Shown piece by piece: positions 46,810 through 56,900 of a stretch of 64,000 bases of DNA (positions within the stretch are counted from its first letter, which is position 1; every line of letters begins with the position of its first letter). The DNA is from Paucibacter sp. Y2R2-4 (GTDB lineage: Bacteria > Pseudomonadota > Gammaproteobacteria > Burkholderiales > Burkholderiaceae_C), in assembly GCF_025717535.1 (NCBI RefSeq), contig NZ_JAJIRO010000001.1, forward strand, positions 868,001 to 932,000. The letters run 5' to 3'. The translations under genes were made by a program, and so were the position numbers. Under the pieces are notes generated by a model. It saw nothing but the letters and a program-made list of their open reading frames with translations, made no database searches and had not been told where the DNA came from.

Positions 46810-47874
46810 ATGCAAATTGAAGCCATTCGCCAACGCCTGCGGGCCCTCGGTGCTAAAACTCCCCATGAACAGCGGCTCTTGCGCGACTGGGTCCGCGCAC
46901 GACCGCATACCCAGGGGCGACGCAAGCCAGATGACTTCCTACCCTTGGCCCTGCGCAGCGCCCTGCAGGACCTGGATGCGGAACTACAAGGCCTGGCGCG
47001 CTTGATCTCCAGCCATCCCGGTGAAGATGGCTCGGCAAGGTTGCTAGTCGGCTTGAACGATGGGCAGACGGTGGAGTCGGTGCTTTTGCCGCGCGACGGC
47101 TTGTGCGTGTCAAGCCAGGTGGGCTGTGCGGTCGGCTGTCAGTTTTGCATGACCGGACAGAGTGGTCTGATACGCCAGGTCAGCAGCGGCGAAATCGTCG
47201 CGCAAGTCGCCTTGGCGCGCACGCAGCGCGAGGTTAAAAAGGTCGTCTTCATGGGCATGGGCGAGCCTGCCCACAATCTCGACAATGTGCTCGAGGCCAT
47301 CGATTTGCTCGGCAGCGAGGGCAATATCGGGCACAAAAACTTGGTCTTCTCGACCGTCGGTGACCCACGGGTGTTTGAGCGCCTGCCGCTTGAGCGCGTC
47401 AAGCCGGCGCTGGCGCTCTCGCTGCACACCAGCAAAGCTGATTTGCGAGAGCGTTTGCTACCGCGAGCACCGCGCATCAGCCCGGATGAACTGGTCGAGT
47501 TGGGCGAACAGTACGCGCGCCAAAGCGCCTACCCCATCCAATACCAATGGACGCTGCTGGAAGGCGTCAATGACGGCGAGGACGAGTTGGACGGCATCGT
47601 TCGCCTGCTCAAAGGCAAGTACGCCATCCTGAACATGATCCCCTACAACAGCATTCCCGGCCTGGAGTTCAAACGTCCGAGTTGGGAACGCGCCGCTGAG
47701 ATCGCCCGAACCCTGCACCAGCGCGGCATCTTGACCAAACTGCGAGATTCCGCGGGCCAAGATGTGGATGGGGGTTGCGGGCAGCTGAGGGCCCGAAGCC
47801 TGCAGTCCTCAGAACAGGTGCTGCGGTTTCAAAAGCGGCCGGCCAAACCGGACGCCAAAGAACAAGGCACCTGA
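46810..47874 (+). CDS. RlmN/Cfr family radical SAM RNA methyltransferase (divergent member)
   Basis: 354-residue radical SAM enzyme. CAVGCQFCMTG (about residues 106-116) holds the CxxxCxxC cluster; VFMGMGEPAHNLDNV and LSLHTSKADLRERLLPR are RlmN-like; the C-terminal methyl-carrying Cys is kept in DVDGGCGQLR. It differs from the housekeeping RlmN: the N-terminal domain is short, and VFSTVGDPRVFERLPLERV replaces the usual VSTxG segment. It is probably a second-lineage 23S or tRNA C2-adenosine methyltransferase; whether the genome has a separate canonical rlmN cannot be seen here. Confidence 0.85.
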   Translation: MQIEAIRQRLRALGAKTPHEQRLLRDWVRARPHTQGRRKPDDFLPLALRSALQDLDAELQGLARLISSHPGEDGSARLLVGLNDGQTVESVLLPRDGLCVSSQVGCAVGCQFCMTGQSGLIRQVSSGEIVAQVALARTQREVKKVVFMGMGEPAHNLDNVLEAIDLLGSEGNIGHKNLVFSTVGDPRVFERLPLERVKPALALSLHTSKADLRERLLPRAPRISPDELVELGEQYARQSAYPIQYQWTLLEGVNDGEDELDGIVRLLKGKYAILNMIPYNSIPGLEFKRPSWERAAEIARTLHQRGILTKLRDSAGQDVDGGCGQLRARSLQSSEQVLRFQKRPAKPDAKEQGT

Positions 47875-47888
47875 GGGTCACGCTTGAC

Positions 47889-48122
47889 TCAGCGACCGCC
47901 CATCGGGTCCTTGATGGCGCCCGCGCGGACGTCCTTGAACGCATCTTTGCTCACGTTTGAGGTGGGGCTGGCGCCCGCCTTGCGGGGAATCATCGAGCCT
48001 GTGCGGATTTCCTTTTCCTCATACGCCTGATCCGTGCTTGTTTCCGGACCGCTGGCACAAGCGCTCAACAAGGCCGCCACGGCCAATACTGCCGACAGCG
48101 CGGCGCTATTTTTTGCAGACAT
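47889..48122 (-). CDS. Small putative lipoprotein
   Basis: 77-residue lipoprotein with lipobox LLSAC (Cys22) and the CASGPE start common in small outer-membrane lipoproteins. The mature 55 residues are polar, with EEKEIRTGSMIPRK resembling short lipoproteins of unknown role in Burkholderiales. Convergent with the RlmN-like gene, 14 bases apart. Confidence 0.75.
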   Translation of the reverse strand: MSAKNSAALSAVLAVAALLSACASGPETSTDQAYEEKEIRTGSMIPRKAGASPTSNVSKDAFKDVRAGAIKDPMGGR

Positions 48123-48476
48123 AACTCACTCCCTAATTGCCTAAGTATTCCGTGGCCCCTAGCAAAATCCGGCGCTCCAATGCCCTTTGACAGGGACCAG
48201 AAGTATCCAAAAATCGCCATTCGGTCCGACAGCGTTCTATCGGCGGGCCGCTCACTCCCCGATGAGGGAGCCCAATTCTAGGTAGCCAGTTCTTCCAGCC
48301 CTCTAGGGTTTCTCTCTGGGCCTTCATCTAATTTGGGGGGAATATGGGGGATATGCGCTCAGCGTCCTTGAGGCGACCTGCGTCAATCAACGGTGCATCA
48401 ATTCAGCCCGATTCGCCCTGCAAATCCGTGCATACTCAAACCCCAGCAAAGCAGATGCGGATGGGCTGCGACGAGG

Positions 48477-51400
48477 ATGGACCGGAATGATCTCTGCTCT
48501 CGGTTTCAAACGTTCGAAGGCGCGAGCCCCGACTTCCCACTTGCTCAATTAAGGCGATCAAGGGCAGCCCTTCTTTGGGCGAAGCCATGGCTACTGCTGG
48601 TTTTGCTGGCCATTCTGATCTTGCCAAGCCTTGGCCGCGCACAGGCCTTGAGCAATCTTCGCTTCAGCCAATTGGGCATGGACGACGGCCTGCCCAGCCC
48701 TTTTGTCTTGAGCTCCCTGCAAGACGCCGACGGACTGATCTGGCTCGGCACCACCAATGGATTGGCCCGCTATGACGGCCGCCACATCAAGTCTTTCACT
48801 GCCATTCCTCACCAGAGCAACACGCTCAGCCACCCCGTTATCCAGTCGCTGCTGGAAGATCAAGCTCGCCAGTGGCTCTGGATCGGCAGTCATGGCGGAC
48901 TTGACCGCATGGATTTGCGCACCCAGCAATCACGACGGATCAGCCTACCGCCAGAGTTGAGCGCCAGAGAACGCCGCGTCTTGGCCCTGGCACCCGCGGC
49001 AGACGGACGCGTATGGGTGGCTTTTCTGGGCGGCTTGTATCTGCTTGACGGCGAACGCTTTGAATTCTCGGCCTGGCCCGCGGCCGCGGACACCTTGCAG
49101 CCAGGCGCCAGCAAGCCTCGCGCCATCACCGCCATGATCTCCGACGGCAATGGCGGTGTCTGGCTGGCCCGCGGCGACAAGCTGATGCACATCGCCGCGG
49201 GCGCGCAGCGCTCCACCGAAGGGCGCAGCTTCAGCACCGCGGACGCCCCGGCCTTTCGACAGGCCTCGGCCAATGCCATGGTCGCAACCCACCTGGCCTT
49301 GGATGCTACGCAGCGGCTTTGGGTCGGCACCAATGGGGGCGTGCAGATCTGGCGTCGCGAAGCTTCAGGCATGGTGGCCGACCCGCTGGCCCAAGAGCTG
49401 CAACTCCCCAGACAAATGGTCCACGCCCTGCTACTCGACCGCGAGCAGACGATGTGGATAGGCAGCGGCGAAAAAGCGGTGCTCTACCGCTGGCGCCCGG
49501 GCTCCCATGCACTGGAGTCCTTCCGGCAAATCCCCGGAGTGGGCGGCAGCCTGTCGAGCGAAACCATGGCCTCGCTGATGCAAGACCGCACCGGAGCCTT
49601 GTGGGTGGGGACCAGCGATGCCGGAGTCAACCTCGTCGACCTCAGCGGCAGGAGCTTCAGCAACTATCTGAGCATTCCGGGCGACAAACAAAGCCTGTCC
49701 TCGCAGGTGGTGATGGCTACTTTGTTCGAGGATGACACTCACGCCTGGGTGGGCACTTATGGCGGCGGGCTCAACCATTTACACATCCCCAGCGGCAAAG
49801 TGCGTCAGATTGCGCTGAGCGACATGCCGATCAGCCATGTGAAGGCTCTGGCTCATGATGGACATGGCCGCGTCTGGGTGGGCGGCGATCGCGGTCTGGT
49901 GTTGTATGACCCCAGGCTCGGCCGCAGCCAACGGCTTAACTTCGAAGGCATGGGCGGCCCCGCCGTCTCCATCAGTGCGCTGTTGAAGCCTGCGGGCAGT
50001 GAGGAACTCTGGGCCAGTGCAGCACAAGGCCTCTACCGCATTGACGCCCAACAAAACATCCGGCATTACAGCGCCGACCCTAAGCGCCCAGGCGCCCTGA
50101 TCAACGGCATCTTGGACTGCCTCTTGATGGATAGAGAAGGTCACTTGTGGGTTGGCAGCAAGGGGGGGTTGCAATACCTGGAGCGCGACCGAGAACAGTT
50201 CTCAGCGGTGATCGAAGCCTCCGTCCCAGCCGCGAATGGGCACGCACGGCCGTCCATCCATGCGATGCGCCAAGACGCGCAAGGCCGCATTTGGTTGGCC
50301 ACCAGCCAAGGCTTGTTTGAGTTGAAGCCGACCTCCACTCAGAGCGCCACCCAGAACGGCACCAAGGACGGCACCAAGGCCAGCAGCTGGATGATGAAGT
50401 CTTGGCAAGACCTGCCCGGCATGCCCAGCGGTGGCTTTGACTCGATCCAAGATGCGCTGAATGGCGAGATTTGGCTGGGCAGCGAGCGCGGACTGACGCG
50501 CGTGCGGCCCGAGCAAAAGATCGCACGCTTTTTTGGTGGGCAAGGGGCCTTCGAACGCGGCTTTAACTTCGGCGCAGCCAACCGCGGCCCTGACGGCAGC
50601 CTGTTCTTTGGCGGCCCTGGCTTGTTGCGCTTCTGGCCCGAGCAGTTGAAAGACAACCCTTCTGCGCCTCAGCTGGTCTTGAGCGACTTGCTGATCCTGA
50701 ATCGATCCTTGTTGCTGGACGAGCTCGAAGCCCCGGCACAAGCCTTGATGAGCGCCAGCACCAAACCCAACCTGAGCCTGGCTGACCTGGGCATCGAGGG
50801 CCCCTTGCACCGAGCCAAAACGCTGCGCCTGGGCCCGGACCAGAGCATGGTGAGTTTTGAGCTGGCCGCCCTTCATTTCGACCGCGTCAAGCTGAACCGT
50901 TATGCCTGGATGCTCGAAGGCTTTGACAAGGCTTGGATCTATGGCCAGGGCTCGCTGGGCTTGGCCACGTACACCAATCTCGACCCGGGGCACTACCGCT
51001 TGCTGGCCAAGGCGGCCAACCCCGACGGCGTTTGGAGCGAGACCCAAACCCTGCTCGATATCGAGGTCTCGCCGCCCTATTGGCGCACATGGTGGTGGCG
51101 CTCCGGTGTGGCGCTGGCAGCGGCCTTGCTGTTGTTTGCCATGTACCGCCGGCGCGTGCAGGGCTTTCAAGAAGCCAAGCAACGCTTGGCCCAAGAAGTG
51201 GCCTCCCGGACCCAGCAATTGGCCGCTGAAAAGCAAACAGCGCTGGAACAACGCGAAGTGGCCGAAAAGGCTCGCCGCGACATCGCCTTGCTGAGCGAGA
51301 TCGGCCGTCAGATCACAGCCTCGCTGGACGTCGAAGCGATTCAGCAAACCCTCTACAAGCATGTCAAGGAGCTGGTCAACGCCACGGTGTTCGGCGTTGG

Positions 51401-52580
51401 ACTCTTGGACTGGCGTGAGCGCGTGCTGAATTTCGACTTTGTGATGCAACGTGGCCAGGCCTTCAAGCCCTACAAGCGCAGCCTGGACGCCACGGAGCAA
51501 CCCGCCGTACGCTGCGCGCTGCAAGCAGAGGAACTGCGCATTGCGGCTCTGAGCACCGACAACCGGGAGCTCATCGGCATCCAGGGTGGCGGCCGCGTTC
51601 AGTTGCAAAACGGCGAAGACCCGCAAGTCGCCCGCTCCGGCATGTATGTGCCCATGCTGCTAAAAGGTCGAGTGATGGGCGTCATCAGCGTGCTCAGCGA
51701 CCAGGAGGATGCCTTTCAAACCAGCGACCTCGACATTCTGCGGACCTTGGGGGCCTATGCCGCCGTGGCGCTGGACAATGCCGAGGCCTACAAGCAGTTG
51801 CAGCTGACCCAGACCAAGCTGGTCGAGCAAGACAAGCTGGCCGCGCTGGGCTCCTTGGTGGCCGGCGTGTCGCATGAGCTGAACACGCCGCTGGGCAATA
51901 GCGTGCTGATGGCCAGCACCTTGCGAGACGCCAGCGCCAACTTTTTATCTCGCCTGGACACCGGCGGCCTGCGCCGCTCTGAGCTGGAGCAGTTCTGCCA
52001 AAGCACCGTCGATTCCGCCGGACTGTTGGTGCGCAGCCTGGCGCAGGCGGCCAATCTGGTCAACAGCTTCAAGCAACTGGCGGTGGACCAAACCTCGGAA
52101 CAGCGCCGGCAATTCGATCTGCGCGCCCTGTGTGAAGAGGTGGCCCTGACCCTGGGGAACCGACTCCGCAAGGGCGAGCATGAGCTGCACCTGGAGTTCG
52201 CCGACGAGGTGCGCATGGACAGCTTCCCCGGCCCGCTGGGCCAGGTCTTGAGCAATCTGGTGATCAACGCCCTGGTCCATGGCCTAGAAGGCCGCCAGCA
52301 CGGGCTGCTGCGCCTGCAAGTTCAGGCCCTGAACGAAGGCAGGAGCAAACCCAGTGTCCAACTGCTGTTCTCAGACAACGGCTGCGGCATCAGCAGCGAC
52401 AACCTGAAGCGCATTTTCGAGCCCTTCTTCACCACCAAGCTCGGGCAAGGCGGCAGCGGCCTGGGCTTGCACATCAGCTACAACATCGTGTGCGGCGTCT
52501 TGGGCGGCAGCATTGAGGTGAGCAGCGTCGTCAATGAAGGCACGCGATTCACCCTGGTCTTGCCCTGCGTGGCGCCATGA
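48477..52580 (+). CDS. Large two-propeller sensor histidine kinase (Reg_prop/Y_Y_Y/GAF/HisKA)
   Basis: About 1367 residues from the ATG at 48477; the same frame opens at a GTG at 48393, and neither start has a well-spaced ribosome site. Signal or anchor helix (WLLLVLLAILILPSLG), then about 14 propeller repeats of the type GxxWVGTxxGLxxYD making two seven-bladed periplasmic propellers, a Y_Y_Y domain (YAWMLEGFDKAW), a membrane helix near residue 880, a coiled coil, a GAF-like domain, phospho-acceptor motif GVSHELNTPLGN (His near residue 1133) and an ATPase domain with NLVINALVHG and GSGLGLHISYNIV. No receiver domain is fused and no response regulator is adjacent. Related hybrid sensors detect glycan fragments, but the ligand here is unknown. 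Confidence 0.9.
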   Translation: MDRNDLCSRFQTFEGASPDFPLAQLRRSRAALLWAKPWLLLVLLAILILPSLGRAQALSNLRFSQLGMDDGLPSPFVLSSLQDADGLIWLGTTNGLARYDGRHIKSFTAIPHQSNTLSHPVIQSLLEDQARQWLWIGSHGGLDRMDLRTQQSRRISLPPELSARERRVLALAPAADGRVWVAFLGGLYLLDGERFEFSAWPAAADTLQPGASKPRAITAMISDGNGGVWLARGDKLMHIAAGAQRSTEGRSFSTADAPAFRQASANAMVATHLALDATQRLWVGTNGGVQIWRREASGMVADPLAQELQLPRQMVHALLLDREQTMWIGSGEKAVLYRWRPGSHALESFRQIPGVGGSLSSETMASLMQDRTGALWVGTSDAGVNLVDLSGRSFSNYLSIPGDKQSLSSQVVMATLFEDDTHAWVGTYGGGLNHLHIPSGKVRQIALSDMPISHVKALAHDGHGRVWVGGDRGLVLYDPRLGRSQRLNFEGMGGPAVSISALLKPAGSEELWASAAQGLYRIDAQQNIRHYSADPKRPGALINGILDCLLMDREGHLWVGSKGGLQYLERDREQFSAVIEASVPAANGHARPSIHAMRQDAQGRIWLATSQGLFELKPTSTQSATQNGTKDGTKASSWMMKSWQDLPGMPSGGFDSIQDALNGEIWLGSERGLTRVRPEQKIARFFGGQGAFERGFNFGAANRGPDGSLFFGGPGLLRFWPEQLKDNPSAPQLVLSDLLILNRSLLLDELEAPAQALMSASTKPNLSLADLGIEGPLHRAKTLRLGPDQSMVSFELAALHFDRVKLNRYAWMLEGFDKAWIYGQGSLGLATYTNLDPGHYRLLAKAANPDGVWSETQTLLDIEVSPPYWRTWWWRSGVALAAALLLFAMYRRRVQGFQEAKQRLAQEVASRTQQLAAEKQTALEQREVAEKARRDIALLSEIGRQITASLDVEAIQQTLYKHVKELVNATVFGVGLLDWRERVLNFDFVMQRGQAFKPYKRSLDATEQPAVRCALQAEELRIAALSTDNRELIGIQGGGRVQLQNGEDPQVARSGMYVPMLLKGRVMGVISVLSDQEDAFQTSDLDILRTLGAYAAVALDNAEAYKQLQLTQTKLVEQDKLAALGSLVAGVSHELNTPLGNSVLMASTLRDASANFLSRLDTGGLRRSELEQFCQSTVDSAGLLVRSLAQAANLVNSFKQLAVDQTSEQRRQFDLRALCEEVALTLGNRLRKGEHELHLEFADEVRMDSFPGPLGQVLSNLVINALVHGLEGRQHGLLRLQVQALNEGRSKPSVQLLFSDNGCGISSDNLKRIFEPFFTTKLGQGGSGLGLHISYNIVCGVLGGSIEVSSVVNEGTRFTLVLPCVAP

Positions 52581-52668
52581 TCGGCAGGGGTTGATCCATC
52601 CCACCCATACGCAGACCGCGCCAAAGACCTCACTCGGCCCCATGAGCCGCCACTGCCTACAATCGCAC

Positions 52669-52690
52669 CAGCCCCACTCCGGGGCTGTTT
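52669..52690 (+). terminator. Hairpin between the sensor kinase and mfd
   Basis: CAGCCCC pairs with GGGGCTG around a 5-base loop, followed by TTT. It ends 14 bases before the mfd start and could terminate the kinase transcript or sit in the mfd leader; a TACAAT resembling a -10 lies just before it (52658). Confidence 0.5.
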
Positions 52691-52703
52691 CCATTTGTGC
52701 CCC

Positions 52704-55700
52704 ATGCCGTCGTCCCTGAATTTGCCTCTGATCACTCCCGGTAAGAAATTCACCCAGCCGCGCCCCACGGGCTCGGCGGACGCCTTGCTGCTGGCTCGGT
52801 TTGCCAGCCAACAAATGGCCGCCGGTCGCATCACCGCCATCATCACCGCCGAGCCGGGCGACACCCAGCGCTTGGAAGATGAGCTGAAATTCTTCGCGCC
52901 GGAATTGCGCGTGGGCGTCTTTCCCGATTGGGAAACCCTGCCCTACGACACCTTCAGCCCGCACCAGGACCTGATCTCCGAGCGCTTGGCCACTTTGTGG
53001 CAATTGCTGCAAAGCCGCGGCAAGCCGGCCGACCAGCGCGAACTGGATGTGGTGCTGCTGCCCGCCTCCACCGCCCTGACCCGCTTGGCGCCCCCGAGCT
53101 TCTTGGCCGCGACCACCTTCAACTTCAAGCAAAAGCAGCGCCTTGATGAAGCGGGTCTGAAGTCACAGCTGACGCTGGCGGGCTACAACCATGTTTCGCA
53201 AGTCGTGTCGCCGGGCGAATACGCGGTGCGCGGCGGCCTGATCGACCTCTTCCCCATGGGCTCACTGGTGCCCTACCGAGTCGACTTGTTCGGCGACGAG
53301 GTCGACTCGATTCGCACCTTTGACCCCGACAGCCAGCGCAGCCTCTACCCAGTGCCCGAGGTGCGACTGCTGCCAGGCCGCGAGTTCCCGATGGACGAAG
53401 CGGCGCGCAAGGCCTTTCGTTCGCGCTGGCGCGAAAAGATGGAGGGCGACCCGACCCGCTCGCGCCTCTACAAAGACATCGATCAAGGCATTGCCACCGG
53501 CGGCATCGAGTACTACCTGCCGATCTTTTTCGAGCAGACGGCCAGCATCTTTGATTTTTTGGGCGAGCAATGCGCGCTGGCCCTGCACGGCGAGGTGGAT
53601 GAGGCGCTGACGCGCTTTTGGACCGACACCCGCGAGCGCCACCGCTTCTTGCAGCATGACCCCGAGCGGCCCATCCTGGCCCCGGAAGAAATCTATCTGA
53701 AGGTCGAAGAGTTCTTCTCGCTGACCCACAGCCATGCGGTGCTGGCCGTGCGCGGCCAAGAGCCCAGCGACTTCGCCCGCCCACTGCCCGATGTCAGCGT
53801 CGAGCGCGGTGCGCAAGAGCCACTGGCGCGCCTGGCCGCCCATCTGCACGCCACGCCGCATCGCGTGCTGCTGCTGGCCGAAAGCGAAGGCCGGCGCGAG
53901 AGCTTGCTGGAACTGCTGCGCGACAACAAGATCGACCCGCCCTCGGTCGGCAGTCTGGCGGAGTTCGAAGCCAGCCCGGAGAAGTTCGCCATCGCGGCAG
54001 CGCCACTGGCCGCCGGTTTCTTCTGGCATGAGCCTGATGAAGGTCGGCTGATCCAGTTCTTCACCGAAACCGAGCTCTTCGCTACGACGCCCACCACCCG
54101 CAGGCGCCGCAAGCAAGAGCAAGTCAGCGATGTCAATGCGCTGATCAAGGATCTGTCCGAGCTCAAGGTTGGCGACCCGGTGGTACACAACAACCACGGC
54201 ATTGGGCGCTACCAGGGCCTGATCAATATCGATATTGGCGACGGCCCCTCGGAGTTCCTGCACCTGATTTATGCCGATGAAGCCACGCTTTATGTGCCGG
54301 TCGCGCAGTTGCACCTGATCAGCCGCTACACCGGCGTTTCAGCGGAAGAAGCGCCGCTGCATCGACTCGGCTCCGGCCAATGGGAAAAGGCCAAGCGCAA
54401 AGCCGCCGAGCAGGTGCGCGACACCGCCGCCGAGCTGCTCAATCTCTACGCGCGCCGTGCCGCTCGCGAAGGCCATGCCTTCCGCTACTCGGGCCACGAC
54501 TACGAGGCCTTTGCCGCCAGCTTTGGCTTTGAAGAAACGCCGGACCAACGCGCCGCCATCCATGCGGTGATCCAGGACATGATCAGCCCCAAACCGATGG
54601 ACCGCCTGGTCTGCGGCGATGTGGGCTTTGGCAAAACCGAGGTCGCCCTGCGCGCGGCCTTTGTGGCCGTCATGGGCGGCAAGCAGGTCGCCATCTTGGC
54701 GCCGACGACGCTCTTGGCCGAGCAGCATTACCAGAACATTGCCGACCGTTTCGGCAAGTGGCCGGTGCGAGTGGCCGAGATGAGCCGCTTCCGTTCGGCC
54801 AAGGAAATCAAGGCCGCCATGGCCGGCCTGGCCGACGGCACCATCGACATCGTCATCGGCACCCACAAGCTGCTCAGCCCGGATGTGAAGTTCGCGCGCT
54901 TAGGGCTTTTGGTGATCGACGAGGAGCACCGCTTTGGCGTGCGTCACAAAGAGGCGATGAAGGCCATGCGCGCCGAGGTCGATGTGCTGACGCTGACCGC
55001 CACGCCCATCCCGCGCACCTTGGGCATGGCGCTGGAAGGCCTGCGCGATCTGAGCGTGATCGCCACCGCGCCGCAGCGCCGCTTGGCCATCAAGACCTTT
55101 GTGCGCAGCGAGACCAGCGGCACCATTCGCGAAGCGGTGCTGCGCGAGCTGAAACGCGGTGGGCAGGTTTACTTCCTGCACAACGAGGTTGAGACCATAG
55201 AGAACCGGCGCCAGAAGCTCGAAGAGCTGCTGCCCGAGGCTCGCATCATCATTGCCCACGGCCAGATGCCCGAGCGCGAGCTGGAGCGGGTGATGCGCGA
55301 GTTCGTCGGCGGCAAACACAATGTCTTGCTGTGCTCGACCATCATCGAGACCGGCATCGACGTGCCGAGCGCCAACACCATCATCATTGCCCGCGCCGAC
55401 AAGTTCGGCCTGGCTCAGCTGCACCAGCTGCGCGGCCGCGTCGGCCGTTCGCACCATCAGGCCTATGCCTATTTGATGGTGCCCGATATTGAGGGCCTGA
55501 CCAAGCAAGCCACCCAGCGCCTGGACGCGATTCAGGCCATGGAAGAGCTGGGCTCGGGCTTCTATTTGGCCATGCACGATCTGGAGATTCGCGGTGCCGG
55601 CCAGATGCTGGGCGAGAACCAGAGCGGCAATATGATGGAGATCGGCTTCCAGCTCTACAACGAGATGCTGGCCGAGGCGGTGCGTTCGCTGAAGGCCGGC

Positions 55701-56180
55701 AAAGAGCCCGATCTGCTCAGCCCGCTGGCCGCCACCACCGAGATCAATCTGCACGCGCCCGCCCTGCTGCCCGACGCCTATTGCGGCGATGTGCACCAGC
55801 GTCTCTCGCTCTACAAACGCTTGGCCACGGCCGAGAAGAGCGAGCAGATCGACAAGCTGCTGGAAGAAGTCACCGACCGCTTCGGCAAGCTGCCGGCGCA
55901 GGGCCAGACCCTCTTCGACACCCATCGCCTGCGCGTTCTGGCCAAGCCCTATGGCGTGGCCAAGATCGACGCTGCGCCGATGGTGATGAACATCAATTTC
56001 CGACCCAATCCGCCCATCGACGCGATGCGGGTCATTGAGCTGGTGCAAAAGAACAAGAGCATCAAGCTGGTGGGCAATGACAAATTGCGCATCGACAAAG
56101 CGCTGTCCGACCCCAAGGACCGCGCGCATGCCATCCGAGAAGTGCTCAGGCTTCTCGGCAGCCCCATCAAACAAGATTGA
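52704..56180 (+). CDS. mfd: Transcription-repair coupling factor
   Basis: Displaces RNA polymerase stalled at DNA lesions and recruits UvrA. 1158 residues from the ATG at 52704; a TTG 9 bases earlier in the same frame is less likely. UvrB-like N-terminal part with VFPDWETLPYDTFSPHQDL; RNA-polymerase interaction domain LKVGDPVVHNNHGIGRYQGL (about residues 485-505); RecG-like helicase with Walker A GDVGFGKTEVALRA, DEEHRFGVRHKE, TATPIPRTL and QLRGRVGRSHH; C-terminal TRCF domain. Normal full length. Confidence 0.97.
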   Translation: MPSSLNLPLITPGKKFTQPRPTGSADALLLARFASQQMAAGRITAIITAEPGDTQRLEDELKFFAPELRVGVFPDWETLPYDTFSPHQDLISERLATLWQLLQSRGKPADQRELDVVLLPASTALTRLAPPSFLAATTFNFKQKQRLDEAGLKSQLTLAGYNHVSQVVSPGEYAVRGGLIDLFPMGSLVPYRVDLFGDEVDSIRTFDPDSQRSLYPVPEVRLLPGREFPMDEAARKAFRSRWREKMEGDPTRSRLYKDIDQGIATGGIEYYLPIFFEQTASIFDFLGEQCALALHGEVDEALTRFWTDTRERHRFLQHDPERPILAPEEIYLKVEEFFSLTHSHAVLAVRGQEPSDFARPLPDVSVERGAQEPLARLAAHLHATPHRVLLLAESEGRRESLLELLRDNKIDPPSVGSLAEFEASPEKFAIAAAPLAAGFFWHEPDEGRLIQFFTETELFATTPTTRRRRKQEQVSDVNALIKDLSELKVGDPVVHNNHGIGRYQGLINIDIGDGPSEFLHLIYADEATLYVPVAQLHLISRYTGVSAEEAPLHRLGSGQWEKAKRKAAEQVRDTAAELLNLYARRAAREGHAFRYSGHDYEAFAASFGFEETPDQRAAIHAVIQDMISPKPMDRLVCGDVGFGKTEVALRAAFVAVMGGKQVAILAPTTLLAEQHYQNIADRFGKWPVRVAEMSRFRSAKEIKAAMAGLADGTIDIVIGTHKLLSPDVKFARLGLLVIDEEHRFGVRHKEAMKAMRAEVDVLTLTATPIPRTLGMALEGLRDLSVIATAPQRRLAIKTFVRSETSGTIREAVLRELKRGGQVYFLHNEVETIENRRQKLEELLPEARIIIAHGQMPERELERVMREFVGGKHNVLLCSTIIETGIDVPSANTIIIARADKFGLAQLHQLRGRVGRSHHQAYAYLMVPDIEGLTKQATQRLDAIQAMEELGSGFYLAMHDLEIRGAGQMLGENQSGNMMEIGFQLYNEMLAEAVRSLKAGKEPDLLSPLAATTEINLHAPALLPDAYCGDVHQRLSLYKRLATAEKSEQIDKLLEEVTDRFGKLPAQGQTLFDTHRLRVLAKPYGVAKIDAAPMVMNINFRPNPPIDAMRVIELVQKNKSIKLVGNDKLRIDKALSDPKDRAHAIREVLRLLGSPIKQD

Positions 56181-56181
56181 T

Positions 56182-56874
56182 ATGAGCGCACTCGTCACCC
56201 AGGGCTTCATGCCCCCTCTGCGTCTGGCGGACTTTCGCCTCGCCGCCTTCGATATGGACTCGACGCTGATCAGCATCGAGTGCATCGATGAAATCGCTGA
56301 TGCCGCCGGCCGGAAGGCCGAGGTGGCCGCCATCACCGAAGCCGCCATGCGCGGCGAGATCACCGATTTCAAAGACAGCCTGCGTCGCCGCTTGGCCCTG
56401 CTCAAAGGCGTGCCGGTCACGGCCTTGGAAGCGGTCTTGAAAGAGCGCCTGCAGTTCAACCCCGGTGCGCGCGAACTGTGCGCGGCGCTGAGGGCCGCCG
56501 GCCTGAAGTTGGTTTTGGTCTCGGGCGGCTTCACGTTTTTCACGCGTTATGTCGCGGCCGAACTCGGCATGGACTGGGTGCGCAGCAATGAGCTGGAAAT
56601 TGAAGGCGGCGCCTTGACCGGCGGCCTGGTGATGCAAGCCTGGGGCGATATCTGCGACGGTGAAGAAAAGCGCCGCATGCTGCTGCAATGCGCGGCCGAG
56701 ATCGGTGCGCTGCCCGAGCAATGCATCGCGGTGGGTGATGGCGCCAACGACCTGCCCATGATGGGTGCGGCCGGCCTCTCCGTGGCTTATCACGCCAAGC
56801 CCAAGGTGCGTGAGCAGGCCATGGTGGCCATCAACGAAGGTGGGCTGCAGCGTTTGCTGGAAGTGCTGAACTGA
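56182..56874 (+). CDS. serB: Phosphoserine phosphatase
   Basis: Last step of serine synthesis. 230-residue HAD phosphatase: nucleophile DMDST (Asp24 and Asp26), LVSGGFTFFT for motif II, Lys in the motif III region, and GDGANDLPMMGAAGLSVAY for motif IV. It lacks the N-terminal ACT domain of longer SerB proteins. The ATG begins one base after the mfd stop (TGATATG), so the genes are probably coupled. Confidence 0.95.
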   Translation: MSALVTQGFMPPLRLADFRLAAFDMDSTLISIECIDEIADAAGRKAEVAAITEAAMRGEITDFKDSLRRRLALLKGVPVTALEAVLKERLQFNPGARELCAALRAAGLKLVLVSGGFTFFTRYVAAELGMDWVRSNELEIEGGALTGGLVMQAWGDICDGEEKRRMLLQCAAEIGALPEQCIAVGDGANDLPMMGAAGLSVAYHAKPKVREQAMVAINEGGLQRLLEVLN

Positions 56875-56900
56875 ACCTGCCGTGGCCGCTTAAGCAGGCC

